A stretch of 64,000 nt of DNA from Vanrija pseudolonga (Eukaryota; Basidiomycota; Tremellomycetes; Trichosporonales; Trichosporonaceae). The stretch is taken from positions 2,790,001-2,854,000 of the forward strand of contig NC_085852.1 of NCBI RefSeq assembly GCF_020906515.1, in the 5' to 3' direction. Shown here piece after piece: positions 34,436-45,029 of this stretch; the stretch's first letter is position 1, and each line of letters starts with the position of its first letter. Below the pieces are notes generated by a model. The model saw only the letters and a list, made by a program, of their open reading frames with translations. It was not told where the DNA came from and made no database searches. A program made the position numbers and the translations under genes.

Positions 34436-35130
34436 ATGTTCACCAAGCTCGCCGCCCTCACCGTCCTCGGCCTCGCCGCCGCCCAGACCGTCACCGTGAC
34501 CGTCACCGTCACTGCCCCGTGCCAGTCGGTCTCGAGCACCACCTCGGCGCCCTCGTCGTCGTCGACCACCTCGGCCCCCTCGAGCAGCTCGACCGCGCCC
34601 CCCACCGCCTCGGGCAAGCCCATCCACCCCAACGGCAACACCAAGAAGTGTCTCGACGTCCAGGGCAACGTCCAGGCCAACGGCACCCCCGTGCAGATCT
34701 ACGACTGCAACGGCTCGCCTGCTCAGAACTGGGTCGTGAGTAACCACAGCAGCACAAACATGATCGGCGCGCGCATGCTCACACACACGCACAGATCTCC
34801 AAGGGCTCGACTGCCGTCCAGCTCGCCGGCACCCAGTACTGCCTTGACGCTTCGTCGAGTGAGTAGCCAGCCGGCGAACGCCACGCCACATGCCATGCCA
34901 CTAGCAGCTAACACCCACCCCCAGGCCCCGGCAACGGCGTCGGCCTCAAGATCTGGCAGTGCTACCCCGGCCTCACGCAGCAGACGTGGTGGTACACCGA
35001 CGACAACCGCATCGCCGTCCAGGGCCAGGGCCAGTGCCTCGACCTCACCAACGGCGACCTCACCAACGGTGTCCAGCAGCAGACCTGGCAGTGCACCGGC
35101 GGCAACACGCACCAGATCTGGACCCAGTAA
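34436..35130 (+). CDS. Secreted ricin-B-fold (beta-trefoil) lectin
   Basis: Exons 34436-34735, 34795-34858 and 34925-35130 give 189 residues. A signal peptide (MFTKLAALTVLGLAAAQ) is followed by a TV-repeat and a Ser/Thr/Pro linker likely to be O-mannosylated. Then comes one beta-trefoil domain with the three QxW-type repeats visible: NTKKCLDVQGNVQANGTPVQ to QNWV; QYCLDAS to QTWW; GQCLDLTNGDLTNGVQQQTW to HQIWTQ. Such domains bind galactose, xylan or other glycans. No catalytic domain is attached, so it is a lectin only and not a toxin. It probably acts at the cell wall or outside the cell. Neighbouring secreted phosphatase (convergent) shares the extracellular theme. Confidence 0.9.
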
Positions 35131-35426
35131 GCGGGTCGTCGCTAGTGCGGCTGTGCCACTCGCTCAACACCATTCACCCCGACTTTGGCTTTTTGTCACT
35201 TATCCTTTATATGCGTAATGCAACGGACACTATTTCGCACAACGAGCACAACCAAGGCACAAGAGCAAACACAGGCAGCAGCACAATTGTCCATGATACC
35301 AAAAGGGCCGAGTTGCCAGAGAAACGAACAAGAGCAAACAAGTCTACTTACCCCCCATCACAACGAGGTTTAGTCTACGCCGTCCACTACTCACTGCCCT
35401 GGCCGTGTCAGCTGGGGTTTCTGGGT

Positions 35427-37525
35427 TCACGAGCAGGTCTCCCCACCGTTTCCGCCGTTGCCACCATTGCCACCGTTGCCACCATTGCCACCGCCGTTAC
35501 CGTTACCCCCGTTGCCCCCGTTGCCACCATTACCTCCCTGGCCGCCGCCGTTGCCGTTGCCACCGTTACCCCCGTTGCCGCCGTTGCCACCCTGGCCACC
35601 CTGGCCACCGCCAGTGCTGCCGCCACCGGGAGCCTTGTCCTTGATGAGGTAGACCCAGTCGGCGACGCTGCCGTCCTCGCCGTGCAGGAACTCGTAGCTG
35701 AGCGCCGTCTCGTTGTGGATCTTGAGCTTGCCAAAGCCGTAGTGCGTCTGGTCGAGCGTGTTGGTGAGGGGCAGGACGGGCGCCTTGCCGAGCGTCGAGT
35801 GCGACTCGACGTTACCCGCAGCACCGTTGATGATGTGCGTGATGGAGACACCAGGGTTGGTCTTGTACGTGTTGTTGTTGATGACCGACGCCTTGTCAAT
35901 CGTGCCGTTGTGACCGATGGGGAACGTGCGCTCGTACCAGTGGATGTGACCCGAGATGTACAGGTCGACGCCGCCCTTGATGAGGACGTCCTCGAACGCG
36001 TTGCGGATGTTGGCCTCGTACGCGGCCGTCTGGGACGAGTAGAACGGACGGTGGGTCGACGCAATGACCCACGGCGTCTTGGTGCGGTCGACCTTCTTCA
36101 GGTCGTCCACAAGCCACTGGTACTGCTGGTACGCCGTGTTGTCCTTGTACGATCCGTTGATGGCGCCAAACGGTCCCGCGTCGGTCGGGTACGTCTGGTT
36201 GAGGAGCGGGTGCGTCTCGTTGCCCTTGAGGTCGGCGACGAACGGGTACTCGGGCGACTTGTAGTAGTCGGTCTCGCCGTCGAACGAGATAAAGTGCGCG
36301 AGGCCATAGTCGAACGAGTACCAGAAGTTGCCGACGCCGCCCGACACATCACCAGGCATGTGGAAGCGGTTAATGTACGCAGTAAAGTTGCGCTGGCTCT
36401 CCGGGCACGAGTAGTAGCTGAGCTTGGACTTGGAGGTGGAGCCGGGCGCCTTGTTGTCGACGAGGACGGCGGCGAGCTCGCCGTTCGTGCCGTCAAACTC
36501 GGCGCACGACGTCTCGTGGTTGCCCGGAAGGACCATGTAGGGGACCTTCTTGGTGATGTCGACCATCCACTGCTGCCACAGGTCCCAGTTGGACTCGTAG
36601 ATGGTGGAGATGTCGCCGCCCCAAGGGCCGCCCTGGGAGGGGAACTCGCCGTCAGGCAGCGGGATCGAGTAGTCTGGGTTGTCGGGCTTGCCGTCGGGCG
36701 TGGCGAGCTTCGAGTTGGTGCCGTTGTAGCACACGTCCCACGACGGGTCGCAGTGCAGGTAGCCCGCGTACCACTGGTCGGCGTACGAGATGTCGCCGCC
36801 GTGCCACACGAACGCGGCGCCGTCGTTGACCGCGTCGAGCACCTGCAGGTGCGTGCCCTTGGCGTTCGTGTAGCCCATGTCGGCGAGGACCGCGACCGTG
36901 AACTCGGTCTTGTCGCCGGCGGGAAGGGCCGTCGTGAACGAGAGCACGTCGGACGGCGTGGTGCCGTTGCCTCCGGGGATCTTGTAGTAGTAGGTCGCGC
37001 CGGGCTGGAGGTTCTTGATCTGGACTTCGTGGAAGAACTGCGAGCACTGGGTCACGGGGAGGAGGGAGCAGGGGGGCGTGCGGTCGTAACTGCGGCGCCA
37101 TCAGCTTCTGCCACACGCCACACTCCCCACCACCCTCCTCCCACTCACGTGTGCGTGAAGCCCGTGGCCGTCTGGTCAAGCTTGCTCTTGCTAGTGCCAT
37201 ACTGAACAACGGGGTTCGCGCCGATGCCGAAGGGCGTCTGGAAGTGGATGTTGATGCCGCCGGGGAAGTAGGCGCTGCTGATCACGTTGATGTTGTTGGT
37301 CGGGTACGCACCGGGGGCGGGATACACGGCCGGGTGCTCCCACAGGCGGGGGTATCCCTTGCCGTTGCCCTTGCCGCCGTTGTCGACCGAGGGGTTGACG
37401 GGGTCGCCGACGGGGATGGCGGGGCCAGTGTACGGGTATGCGGTGTCGACGGCGCGCTTGGCGGGCGCGGCAGACACAGCCGGCGCGAGGAGCGCGAGCA
37501 CGGCGAACGCGGAGGCGGGGAGCAT
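35427..37525 (-). CDS. Secreted purple acid phosphatase with Gly-Asn repeat tail
   Basis: Exons 37149-37525 and 35427-37089 give 679 residues. A signal peptide (LPASAFAVLALLAPAVSA) is followed by an N-terminal fibronectin-like domain (TYYYKIPGG). The metallophosphoesterase domain has all five purple-acid-phosphatase motifs: VLADMGY, HGGDISYADQW, LPGNHE, IASTHRP and GHIHWYERTF, so the Fe/metal ligands are intact. Many NxT/S sites suggest N-glycosylation. The enzyme releases phosphate from esters outside the cell. The last 62 residues are almost pure Gly/Asn (GGN units) ending in ETCS, an odd tail not part of the family. A CACGTG element lies 267 bp upstream, which fits phosphate-starvation control. 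Confidence 0.93.
35439..35625 (+). repeat. In-gene GGN-coding tandem repeat
   Basis: Tandem 9-base units (GTTGCCACC-like on the plus strand) encode Gly-Gly-Asn on the minus strand. Above the tripeptide there is an 18-residue (54-base) higher-order period: four GGN units then GNGGGQ or GNGGGN. The repeat forms the tail of the phosphatase gene and is likely to vary in length between strains. Confidence 0.85.
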
Positions 37526-37791
37526 TGTCGCTGCTTGCTTGGGTGGTGGGGGGTGTGCTTCTGCTCACCTCGAGCTAGTTATGGTGCCAGCCAAGGCAGG
37601 CCTGGTTGGTACTCCCCCCCACCTGCCTCACCACCCCCCAGTCCGTTCCGAGGCCAAGACGTCGACCACCGGCAGCTGGAATGTCGTCGCCCCCCGGGCT
37701 GGAGCCAGAATTAGCCCTCGCTGGAATGCCCATGAGCCCACCGGCCTGGGTGGGCGGGCCAACACTTGGGCTGGTAAGTGTCATCGGCCTG

Positions 37792-37797
37792 CACGTG
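37792..37797. promoter_or_regulatory. CACGTG element upstream of the phosphatase
   Basis: CACGTG is the core bound by Pho4-type regulators of phosphate-starvation genes in fungi. It lies 267 bp before the start of a secreted phosphatase; a second copy is at 38389-38394. Function is inferred from motif and context. Confidence 0.4.
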
Positions 37798-38003
37798 CGT
37801 AGTGCGAGATGGTGTCAGTCATGCTCTCGTCGAATCGTCAACAGCTCAGTGGTCAGAGACACGTTTCACGCCGGCTGGGGTGAGGGCCTGAGGGGGTAAA
37901 AATAGCGCTGGGAGAGTTTGCGCTAGTGTGAGTGAGGATGTCGGAGGCGGCGAGCGAGTCGAAGGAGGGTCGAAGCGACGACAGAGAGTCGAGTGAGACA
38001 GAG

Positions 38004-38024
38004 GCTCGCTCGCTCGCTCGCTCG
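38004..38024 (+). repeat. GCTC tetranucleotide microsatellite
   Basis: About five tandem GCTC units in the intergenic region. Confidence 0.8.
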
Positions 38025-38597
38025 ATTGCGTCAGTGCCAAGAGCTTGCAGCAGCTATACATTCCGCGGAGGCTGCCTGGGTGCGTAGTCGTAGTCGTCGC
38101 CCACCGGCTTCGATCCGCAGACACACAGCAGCACACGTTGCGTCGTCGCGTTGCGGGACCGCAAGACTGTGGTAGCAGCACTCTCGGGACGCAAACAACG
38201 CAACACGACGCGACGACGCGGCGACTGCTCGGCGCAGCGCCGCAGCGCGCCGCAGCAGGCCACACGCGGTGCCCGACGCCGCCCGCCGCCAATGCTAATC
38301 AAGCATGAGTGGCCGTCCTGAAGCCGGCGCCGAGCCGGTCGGGGCCGCGTTGAGCAGGAGCGGGTTATATATGACCAGCACACACTCGCACGTGCGCGCG
38401 CCGGCCGACGTCGACGCACCGAGGCCTCCGACCATGTCCCGCGTGCAGGCAGCACCAACCCCGCTGGGTTAGGCCGGTTCTGCTTGCTGCGCATGCCTCG
38501 CGCGCGACCCGTCGGACGTGCCGGCTGGCTGGCGGGCTCGGCTAGCTGGCCGCGGCCACGCGTTACTACAACACGTTCATATCTGACTCTCTACCGG

Positions 38598-39857
38598 CTA
38601 GATAAAGGGGCGCTCAGCCTGCGGGGTGATGCGCGCGCCGTGGCGCTTGGCGGTCGTGACGGCGTCAAAGTCCACGAGCGCGCTGTGCGCCGTGATCCTG
38701 TTATCCCACAACACGACGGTGCGCGGCTTCCAGCGCAGGCGTACCTGGAAGTCTGCGCCGCGCTCGATGTGCGCATACAGCAGCTCAAGCAGCGCGTCCG
38801 ACTCCTCCTTCTTGAGGCCGACGATGCGGCGCGTGAACTGGCGGTTGATGAAGAGCGCCTTCTCGCCCGTGACGGGGTGGCGGCGGACGACGGGGTGCTC
38901 GTTGATGACCGGCTCGCGCTTGACAATGCCGCCACGCGCGCCCTTGCGCGAGTGCTCGGCCTGCTCGACGCCCGAGTGCGTCGCCTTCAGCGTCTCGACA
39001 AACGCCGCGAGCGCGGGCGAGAGACGCGCATACGCCTGCCGCTGGTCGACGTACGACGTGTCCCCGCCGCTCTTCGGCGAGTCGTACAGGAACAGCGCGG
39101 TCAAGCCAGGCGGCTGCTTCTCGTACGTCACGTCGCTGTGCCACAGCACCGACGTGAGCTGGTCCGGCCGCTCAAAGTTCGCCGTGCCCTTCGGGCTGCG
39201 GTACACCAGGTGGAACTCGGGCAGGCCCTCGGGCGCGCCCGACGTCGGGTGGATGTGCGGCCGGCCAAAGAACTTGGCCCAGTTGTTGATCTGCCATTCG
39301 GGGTCCTGGTCGACAAAGTCTTGGTCGCGGAAGGCCTGTGGTGGTGCGGCGAGGTCGTGTGACGGGCATATAAGTGGAGGGCGGGGGAAGGGAGGCGTCA
39401 GCATGTGGTTTCGAGATTATCGCGCCGCTTGGCGCGCCGCCACTCCAGGCAGTTCGCTTCGCTCACGCCCCATGGCAACACTCACAACAACGCCGCGCTG
39501 CGCGACAAACAGCGCGAGCTGCTGCCTGCCCGCGTCGTCAAGCTGGCTAAGCTGCACCCCGGACACCTCGGACCCGAAGCGGGGTGTGAGCTCGTCGACG
39601 TCCGCGTTGGCGAGGAACGCGGCCGGGTCGGCGTGCTTGAGCGCCTCGTGGCCTGGGTCCTTGTGCTCGAAGTCGGTGAGCGGGGGGAGCTTGAGGTGGC
39701 CGTCAAACGTCGGCAGGAGGTGCTTGTAGGGATACTGCTCGTCCGGGAGGCCCGTCTCGCTGAACCACTGGGCTTTGGCCGTGGCCTGCGGCACAGGCGG
39801 GGAGAGCTTGAGCGTCTTGACGCCTTCGGCGACCTCGGTGAGGGTCTCGGTCGTCAT
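38598..39857 (-). CDS. TauD/TfdA-type Fe(II)/2-oxoglutarate dioxygenase
   Basis: Exons 39486-39857 and 38598-39335 give 369 residues. The Fe-binding facial triad is visible: HSD at residues 190-192 (in LWHSDVTYEKQPPG) and the distal His in WDNRITAHSALVDFD, followed by a conserved Arg. GGDTSYVDQRQAYARLSP is also typical of TauD. Fungal relatives (Jlp1-type) release sulfite from taurine or other sulfonates; other members act on small carboxylates. The start is the first ATG of the frame and a TATA-like TATAACC is 54 bp upstream. No signal peptide is seen, so it is cytosolic. The adjacent divergent MFS gene might import a substrate, but that link is only positional. Confidence 0.92.
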
Positions 39858-40830
39858 TGTGGTGCGTGGGTAGGTGAGTGGAAGACTGGACGGAGCGACG
39901 GAGACGACCGGGTTATATCAACCATCACCATGTCGTCGTCGTGTGGAGGCAGTGGACGCTGCGCTGTTGCTGAGTGAGAAGAATGGGACATGGCCGATGG
40001 AGGTTGAATGACGCGCGACTGACGTGCTCGATCGTAATGGCCGTCGCGAAAGTCGCCTCGTCGCTCGGCAGCAGCAGCATTCCACAACTCGTCGGTCACT
40101 CATCCGCCCAACGTCGCAGATGGTCACTTCGTCGCTCGGTATCTTGTGCTGCCTAGCGCTCGGACATGGCCTCGCGATGTTGTTATCTTGCGCTGAATCA
40201 TTTGGAATGAGCGACAAGAGGTCGAGCGGCGAGGCGGTTTTTGGTTATCGCGCAGTGTCGCTTTTGGTTATGTCGGTCTTGTCCGAAGGGGGACGGCTCG
40301 CGACATTTATAAAGGCTGTGGTGGTAGCGTCGTGGTGGATTCCAAATCACTTGTTCACTCGCGCACTTGTCGTCGCCGACACTACAGCCTGCACTGCTGC
40401 AGCGTGCAGCGCTGCAGCAGCCGACGCACGATGCCTCGAAGACAGGTCGGTGCCGTTGTCGTGCCGAGAAGACAGCTACGCTCGTTCGCTTCAATCTGCC
40501 CCTACAGTGTCCACTGCAGCAGCAGCATGGTCACCGAGCCATGTCCCCCAGACTGACTCACCCATGCTCACGCTCACCCGCTCACGTCACGTTATCCAGC
40601 CAGCAGCTCGGATGGTTTTGTGCGCTGTGATGGATGCAGCCGGCGACCGAGGTTTTGACTCGACCAACCCGTCCCGAGTCCCGGCGCGCAGCCCAGCCCA
40701 GCCGGCAACATTCGCGGCCGTGCAAGCCGACCGATGATGCAGCGGTCCGTCCACTGTGTGATTTTTTGTGATTCCACGCTCGTTCGAGCTCCTTCGTTAC
40801 GACTTAACAACCACACAGCGACATGCACCA
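39858..40830. other. Divergent intergenic region, dioxygenase and MFS genes
   Basis: About 970 bp. It holds TATA-like boxes near both ends of the first half (39911-39917 minus for the dioxygenase; TATAAAG at 40308-40314 plus) and a perfect inverted repeat at 40394-40420. The plus-strand TATA lies over 500 bp from the next ATG, so the MFS gene may have a long leader or another start. No gene is recognised. Confidence 0.5.
40394..40420. repeat. Perfect 11-bp inverted repeat with 5-base spacer
   Basis: Arms CTGCTGCAGCG and CGCTGCAGCAG are separated by TGCAG. The repeat is 80 bp downstream of a TATAAAG and 411 bp before the MFS start. It could form a stable hairpin in a leader RNA or be a dimeric protein site. 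Confidence 0.7.
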
Positions 40831-42396
40831 ATGTCCCACACCGCCATGTCCTCAACAGCCACGACGACCGCAATCGAGCTAGGCGAGATGGAGGGCTCGC
40901 GCTCGCCGTACGCCATGGCGCCTGCCGGGGCGGACACGCCGCTCGAGCCGTCCGCCGCGCCGTCGTTACACGGCAGCGACAGCGCCCCAGGCGACCGCGA
41001 GCTCGCGGCCTTGGCGCCAGCCGACAAGGGCGCCCAGGCATGGCTCTTCCTCTTCGGCGCGACGGTCATCGAGACGACGGTCTGGGGGCTGCTCAACGCC
41101 GTCGGCGTGCTGCAAAACTACTGGATGACTGAGCGGTTCCGGGGGCACGACTCGACGGTGACGCTCGCTGCGTCGCTGATGAACGGTCTATCGTTCATGA
41201 GCGTCGGCGTGTTCGGGCCCCTGTTCGCCGCGTTCCCGCGGCACACGAAGATGATCCAGACTGCCGGACTGATCGTGTCGAGCATCGGGCTGATCAGCTC
41301 GGCGTTTGTCAACAGCCCCACGCAGCTCATCGGCACCCTCGGCATCCTGTACCCCTGCGCCGCGGCGCTGTACCTCCCTGCTGCGACGCTCGTGTACGAG
41401 TGGTTCCATGTCCGCCGAGGGCTGGCGAGCGGCATCATGTTCGCGGGCACCGGCGTCGGCGGCACCGTCTTCGTGAGCAGACTCACCCCCTGCGATTCTT
41501 GCACCCGCTGACCCACTGCCCAGCCGTTCATCCTCGACGGCCTGCTCAACAAGTTCGGATACAAAGCCGCAATGGTCTCCCTCGGCCTGGGCTTCTTCGC
41601 CATCAACGCCGCCTGCCTCGTCTTCATCCGCCGCCGTATCCCCCTCGCGCCAGAGATGGGCCGCAGGCCGAGCCTCAACTACCGCATCTTCACGACCTGG
41701 GCGTTCTGGTGCGGATTCATCGTGCTCCTCCTCACCTCCATGGGCAACTTCAACCCGACGCTGTGGATCCCAGGTGCGTCGTGGGGCGACAGGAGTGACT
41801 GAACGGTCGCTGACACACGCAGCGTTCGCGGACAACGTCGGCGTCCACAAGCCCAACGGCGTTGCCATCGTCTCGATCATGAACGGTGAGTGCACCACCC
41901 CTTTGCGTTCGCTGACCCCCAGCCGCTTCAGTGTTCGGCAACGCGCTCATCGGCTACCTCTCCGACCACGTCCGCACCAAGATCATGTGCGTGGCAGTGT
42001 GCACCATCGGCGCGGTCGCCGTGCTGGTCGCCTGGGGCTTCGGCACGAGCGCGGCCCCGCTCGTCCTCTTCGCCATCGTGTGGGGCATGAGCGCGCTGTG
42101 CTTCGTCAGCCTGTGGAGCAAGATCATCACCCGGATATGCAAGGACGACCCCATGCTCCCCATGCTTGTGTTCTCCGTGTTTGCCGTGCTCCGCGGCGTC
42201 GGCAACGTCACCAGCGGGCCCATCTCCACCCGCCTGCTTGAGACCAGCGCGTTCAAGGGGGCCGCGGGCGCGTTCGGGTCAACGAACTTTGTAAGTGGGA
42301 AAGCGGCGCCAGCGCTGACGGCAGGGCGCGGTACTCATCTACACGGCCGCGACGACCTTCCTCGGCGGCGCTGTCGGCGCATTTTTCCCGGCCTGA
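40831..42396 (+). CDS. MFS transporter, monocarboxylate-porter type
   Basis: Exons 40831-41472, 41524-41773, 41823-41885, 41932-42290 and 42325-42396 give 461 residues. A hydrophilic N-terminus of about 70 residues precedes about 12 membrane segments. Landmarks of the fungal monocarboxylate-like (MCH) group are TTVWGLLNAVGVLQNYWM in the first segment, YEWFHVRRGLASGIMFAGTG after segment 4-5, and NALIGYLSDHVRTK in the second half. These proteins move riboflavin, carboxylates or unknown metabolites; the substrate cannot be assigned. It is divergent from the TauD-type gene. The last exon adds only 24 codons and ends just inside the last membrane segment, so the C-terminus is very short. Confidence 0.88.
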
Positions 42397-43148
42397 CGAG
42401 GCAGGCACAGCCTCGTCGCGACGACGGCGCGCCGCTCCTCCCAACATAGACTAGATTTCAAAGGAGCGGGCAACAGACAATGCATAGAGTGTGCACTGTT
42501 GAAGTGCCGTGCCCACACGGGGCCGGTCGGCGGTCGGTCGGTCGTTGATATCTCTCGTGCTCACAGCCGCCGGCCAGAAGACACACACGCAACGATGCCG
42601 AGCACGGCACGCACCGCAGCGGCCCAGTCGTCGACTGCGGGCGTTCAAGCCAGCCGGGCACGAGCATGCCGCTCATGCCGTGTCGCGTCGTCCTGCGCGC
42701 AACCATGCGGGCCCGAATCGCCTCGTTTATCTCGTTGAGGCCTCCACTTGTATCGATCTTGCGGCTACCGTCGGCCACAAAGCCACGGCAGTCGCCATGC
42801 CCTTCGGTCTTGTCGTCGGAGGATCGATGCCGAGCGCCACGGCTGGTGTGGCCGGTGTGCCCGCTGGGCTGCACGCGCGCCACGTGGTTTGCCGATTTGC
42901 CGCGTGCCGACTGACTGTAGGTCAAGCGAGAGGAGTGACGTCAAGGACCTCCACTATCGATTTCTTTCTTTGCTCCACCAGTGACGCTCGCTCGCTTGCA
43001 CGTTTGCGCGCGCGCAGCACGCTGGAAGTCAAGTTATGTGACATTCCAGCGGGAGATGGTATATAAAGTGACGCATGGGAACGGTAAAGTTTGCTCTCTT
43101 CTTCACTCACCCTCGCAACCTCACCCTCACTCACTCATAACCACAACA
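42397..43148. other. Intergenic region upstream of the first alcohol dehydrogenase
   Basis: About 750 bp with a TATA box (TATAAAG at 43062-43068) and a CT-rich leader before the ATG at 43149. Nothing else is seen. Confidence 0.5.
43062..43068 (+). promoter_or_regulatory. TATA box of the first alcohol dehydrogenase
   Basis: TATAAAG 81 bp before the ATG, followed by a CT/CACTCA-rich leader; strong inducible-type promoter architecture. Confidence 0.55.
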
Positions 43149-44504
43149 ATGTCCACCGACTACAAGTTCAACGCCTGGACCGGGCAGAACGACGACGCGA
43201 TCAACGGCAACCTCGTCTACAAGGAGATCACGCCCAAGCCGTGGGACGAGGACGATGTGGATGGTGAGTCGGGGTGTGGATGGGCGGGTCTTGCCTTTGC
43301 GGCGTTCCTGGGCCGCGGCTAACCCCCCGCAGTCAAGATCATCTACTCGTCCATCTGCGGCTCGGACGTCTCGGGCCTCGCGGGCCACTTTGGCCCCGTG
43401 CAGCCCGACCGTGTCGCCGGCCACGAGATCGCCGGCGAGGTCGTGCGCGTCGGCTCGCAGGTCAAGAACCTCAAGGTCGGCGACAAGGTCGGCATCGGCG
43501 CGCAGTGCGATGCGTGTGGGGAGTGCCGCTGGTGCGGTGACCGTGAGTCTGGTTGGGTGGGTGGGGGATGGGGGTATGGGCGAAGGAGAGCATATGGGCC
43601 CACAGGAGTGCAACTCTTGTGTGCAGCTCTCGGGCGGCGGGGAGGAGGGCAACTCTTCCGACCACACACTCACACCACGCGCAGACCGCGAGAACCTCTG
43701 CCCCAAGATGACGTTCACGTACGGCGGGCACCAGTACCCGCGCGGCAACGCCAAGGGCACGCAGACGTACGGCGGTTTCGCCAAGTACTGGCGCGGCAAC
43801 GCCAAGTTCGCCGTCAAGGTGCCCGAGGGCGTCGACCTCGCTGAAGTCGGCCCGCTGTGCTGCGGCGGCCTGACGGTCTACGCGCCGCTCGCGCGCTTCG
43901 GCGCCGGCAGCCGCGCGAAGGAGGTCGGCGTCGTCGGTATCGGCGGCCTGGGCCACATGGCCATCATGATCGGCAACGCGATGGGCGCGAACGTGACTGC
44001 TATTTCGCGCGGCGCGTCCAAGGAGGCCCAGGCGAAGGAGCTTGGCGCGAAGAACTACATTGCGACGAGCAACGACCTCAAGGCGGACTTTGCGCCGCAC
44101 GCGCGTTCGCTCGACCTGATCATCTGCACCATCAGTGAGTGGCGCAGCGTAGCACTAGACCCGGCCCCAGCTAACCCCCCGCAGACCCCCACAACCTCCC
44201 GGTCTCCGACTACGCCTCGCTCCTCTCGCCGGACGGCACGATCGTCTTCGTCGGCGTCGTGCCCGAGCCGTTCGCCATCTCGTCCTTCCAGCTCATCCAG
44301 GGCCAGATCGCGGTCGCCGGCTCGCTGATCGGCTCGCCTGATGACCTCGCCAACCTGTTCGAGCTGGCCGCCAGGAAGAACATCCACCCCTGGATCGAAA
44401 AGTTCAACATGGACGACATCAACACTGCCATCCAGGGCGCGCGCGACGGCAAGCCGCGATACCGCTACGTGCTCGTTAACACGGACAACGGGGGCAAGCT
44501 GTAG
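43149..44504 (+). CDS. Zinc alcohol dehydrogenase, cinnamyl-alcohol (Adh6/7) type
   Basis: Exons 43149-43263, 43333-43542, 43685-44134 and 44185-44504 give 364 residues. The catalytic zinc site is seen in SSICGSDVSGL and RVAGHEIAGEVVRVG; the structural zinc loop is CDACGECRWCGD followed by HRENLCPKM; the cofactor site is VGVVGIGGLGHMA, whose following residues (ISRGASK) favour NADPH. Members reduce medium-chain, aromatic or furan aldehydes in the cytosol. The gene is followed by a sugar transporter on the same strand and then by an inverted paralogue (47216-48537). Its first three introns match those of the paralogue in place and phase. Confidence 0.94.
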
Positions 44505-45029
44505 GCGAGTTGTATATATAGACCGACGTGACTAGGTGGGATACGATATGAATGTGCCCATAACCGCCAGCGAGCAGACCCCGGCTTATCGGTGTGTGAG
44601 GTTAGCGTCGGCGACCGTGGCGACGGCGCGGCATGTGGAGCGGCTATTTGGGGCTCGCTGCTGGGACGAGATAGTGGGTCGGTGTATGTAACTGCGCCGC
44701 TGCTGCTCGATGCAGAGTCACGAGTCGACAGCAGAATACGACAACCCCCACTCCCCCACCCGAGGTGTCCATATCGCGCAGTCTGGCCTATTTCGAGCCC
44801 TTCGTCCAGCTGCTTGCCGTCAGCCGCACCGAGGGACATGACACGCCGACGAGCACGGATCTCGCGGAGGTCGGGCGACTCGGCGGGACGGTCCAGTCGA
44901 GTGGGGGGGGGGCAAGTCAAGAGGACCGGCGACCAGATGTCATGTCGCGCGTGCATAAAAGCTGGACATGACTTGGACGCCGCGGCCACCCCCGCCGCCG
45001 CCACGGCCCTACCCACCCACCCCCACGCA
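44505..45029. other. Intergenic region before the sugar transporter
   Basis: 525 bp with a TATA-like CATAAAAG at 44954-44961, 69 bp before the ATG. Nothing else is recognised. Confidence 0.45.

Larger units (their letters stand above)
37526..38597. other. Upstream region of the phosphatase gene
   Basis: About 1.1 kb; both flanking genes are on the minus strand. It holds CACGTG at 37792-37797 and at 38389-38394, a GCTC tetranucleotide array (38004-38024) and a TATATA stretch near 38365. No gene is seen. Confidence 0.5.

Noticed and set aside
34436-35130. Reading the ricin-B-fold protein as a toxin.
   Set aside because: Only the carbohydrate-binding beta-trefoil is present; there is no catalytic toxin domain nearby.
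35439-35625. Regular repeats that could be mistaken for a CRISPR array.
   Set aside because: They are short coding GGN repeats without unique spacers, inside a eukaryotic gene.
34959-37205. A 748-codon open frame on the plus strand.
   Set aside because: It is antisense to the purple acid phosphatase, which has all catalytic motifs; the long frame is a by-product of GC-rich codon use.
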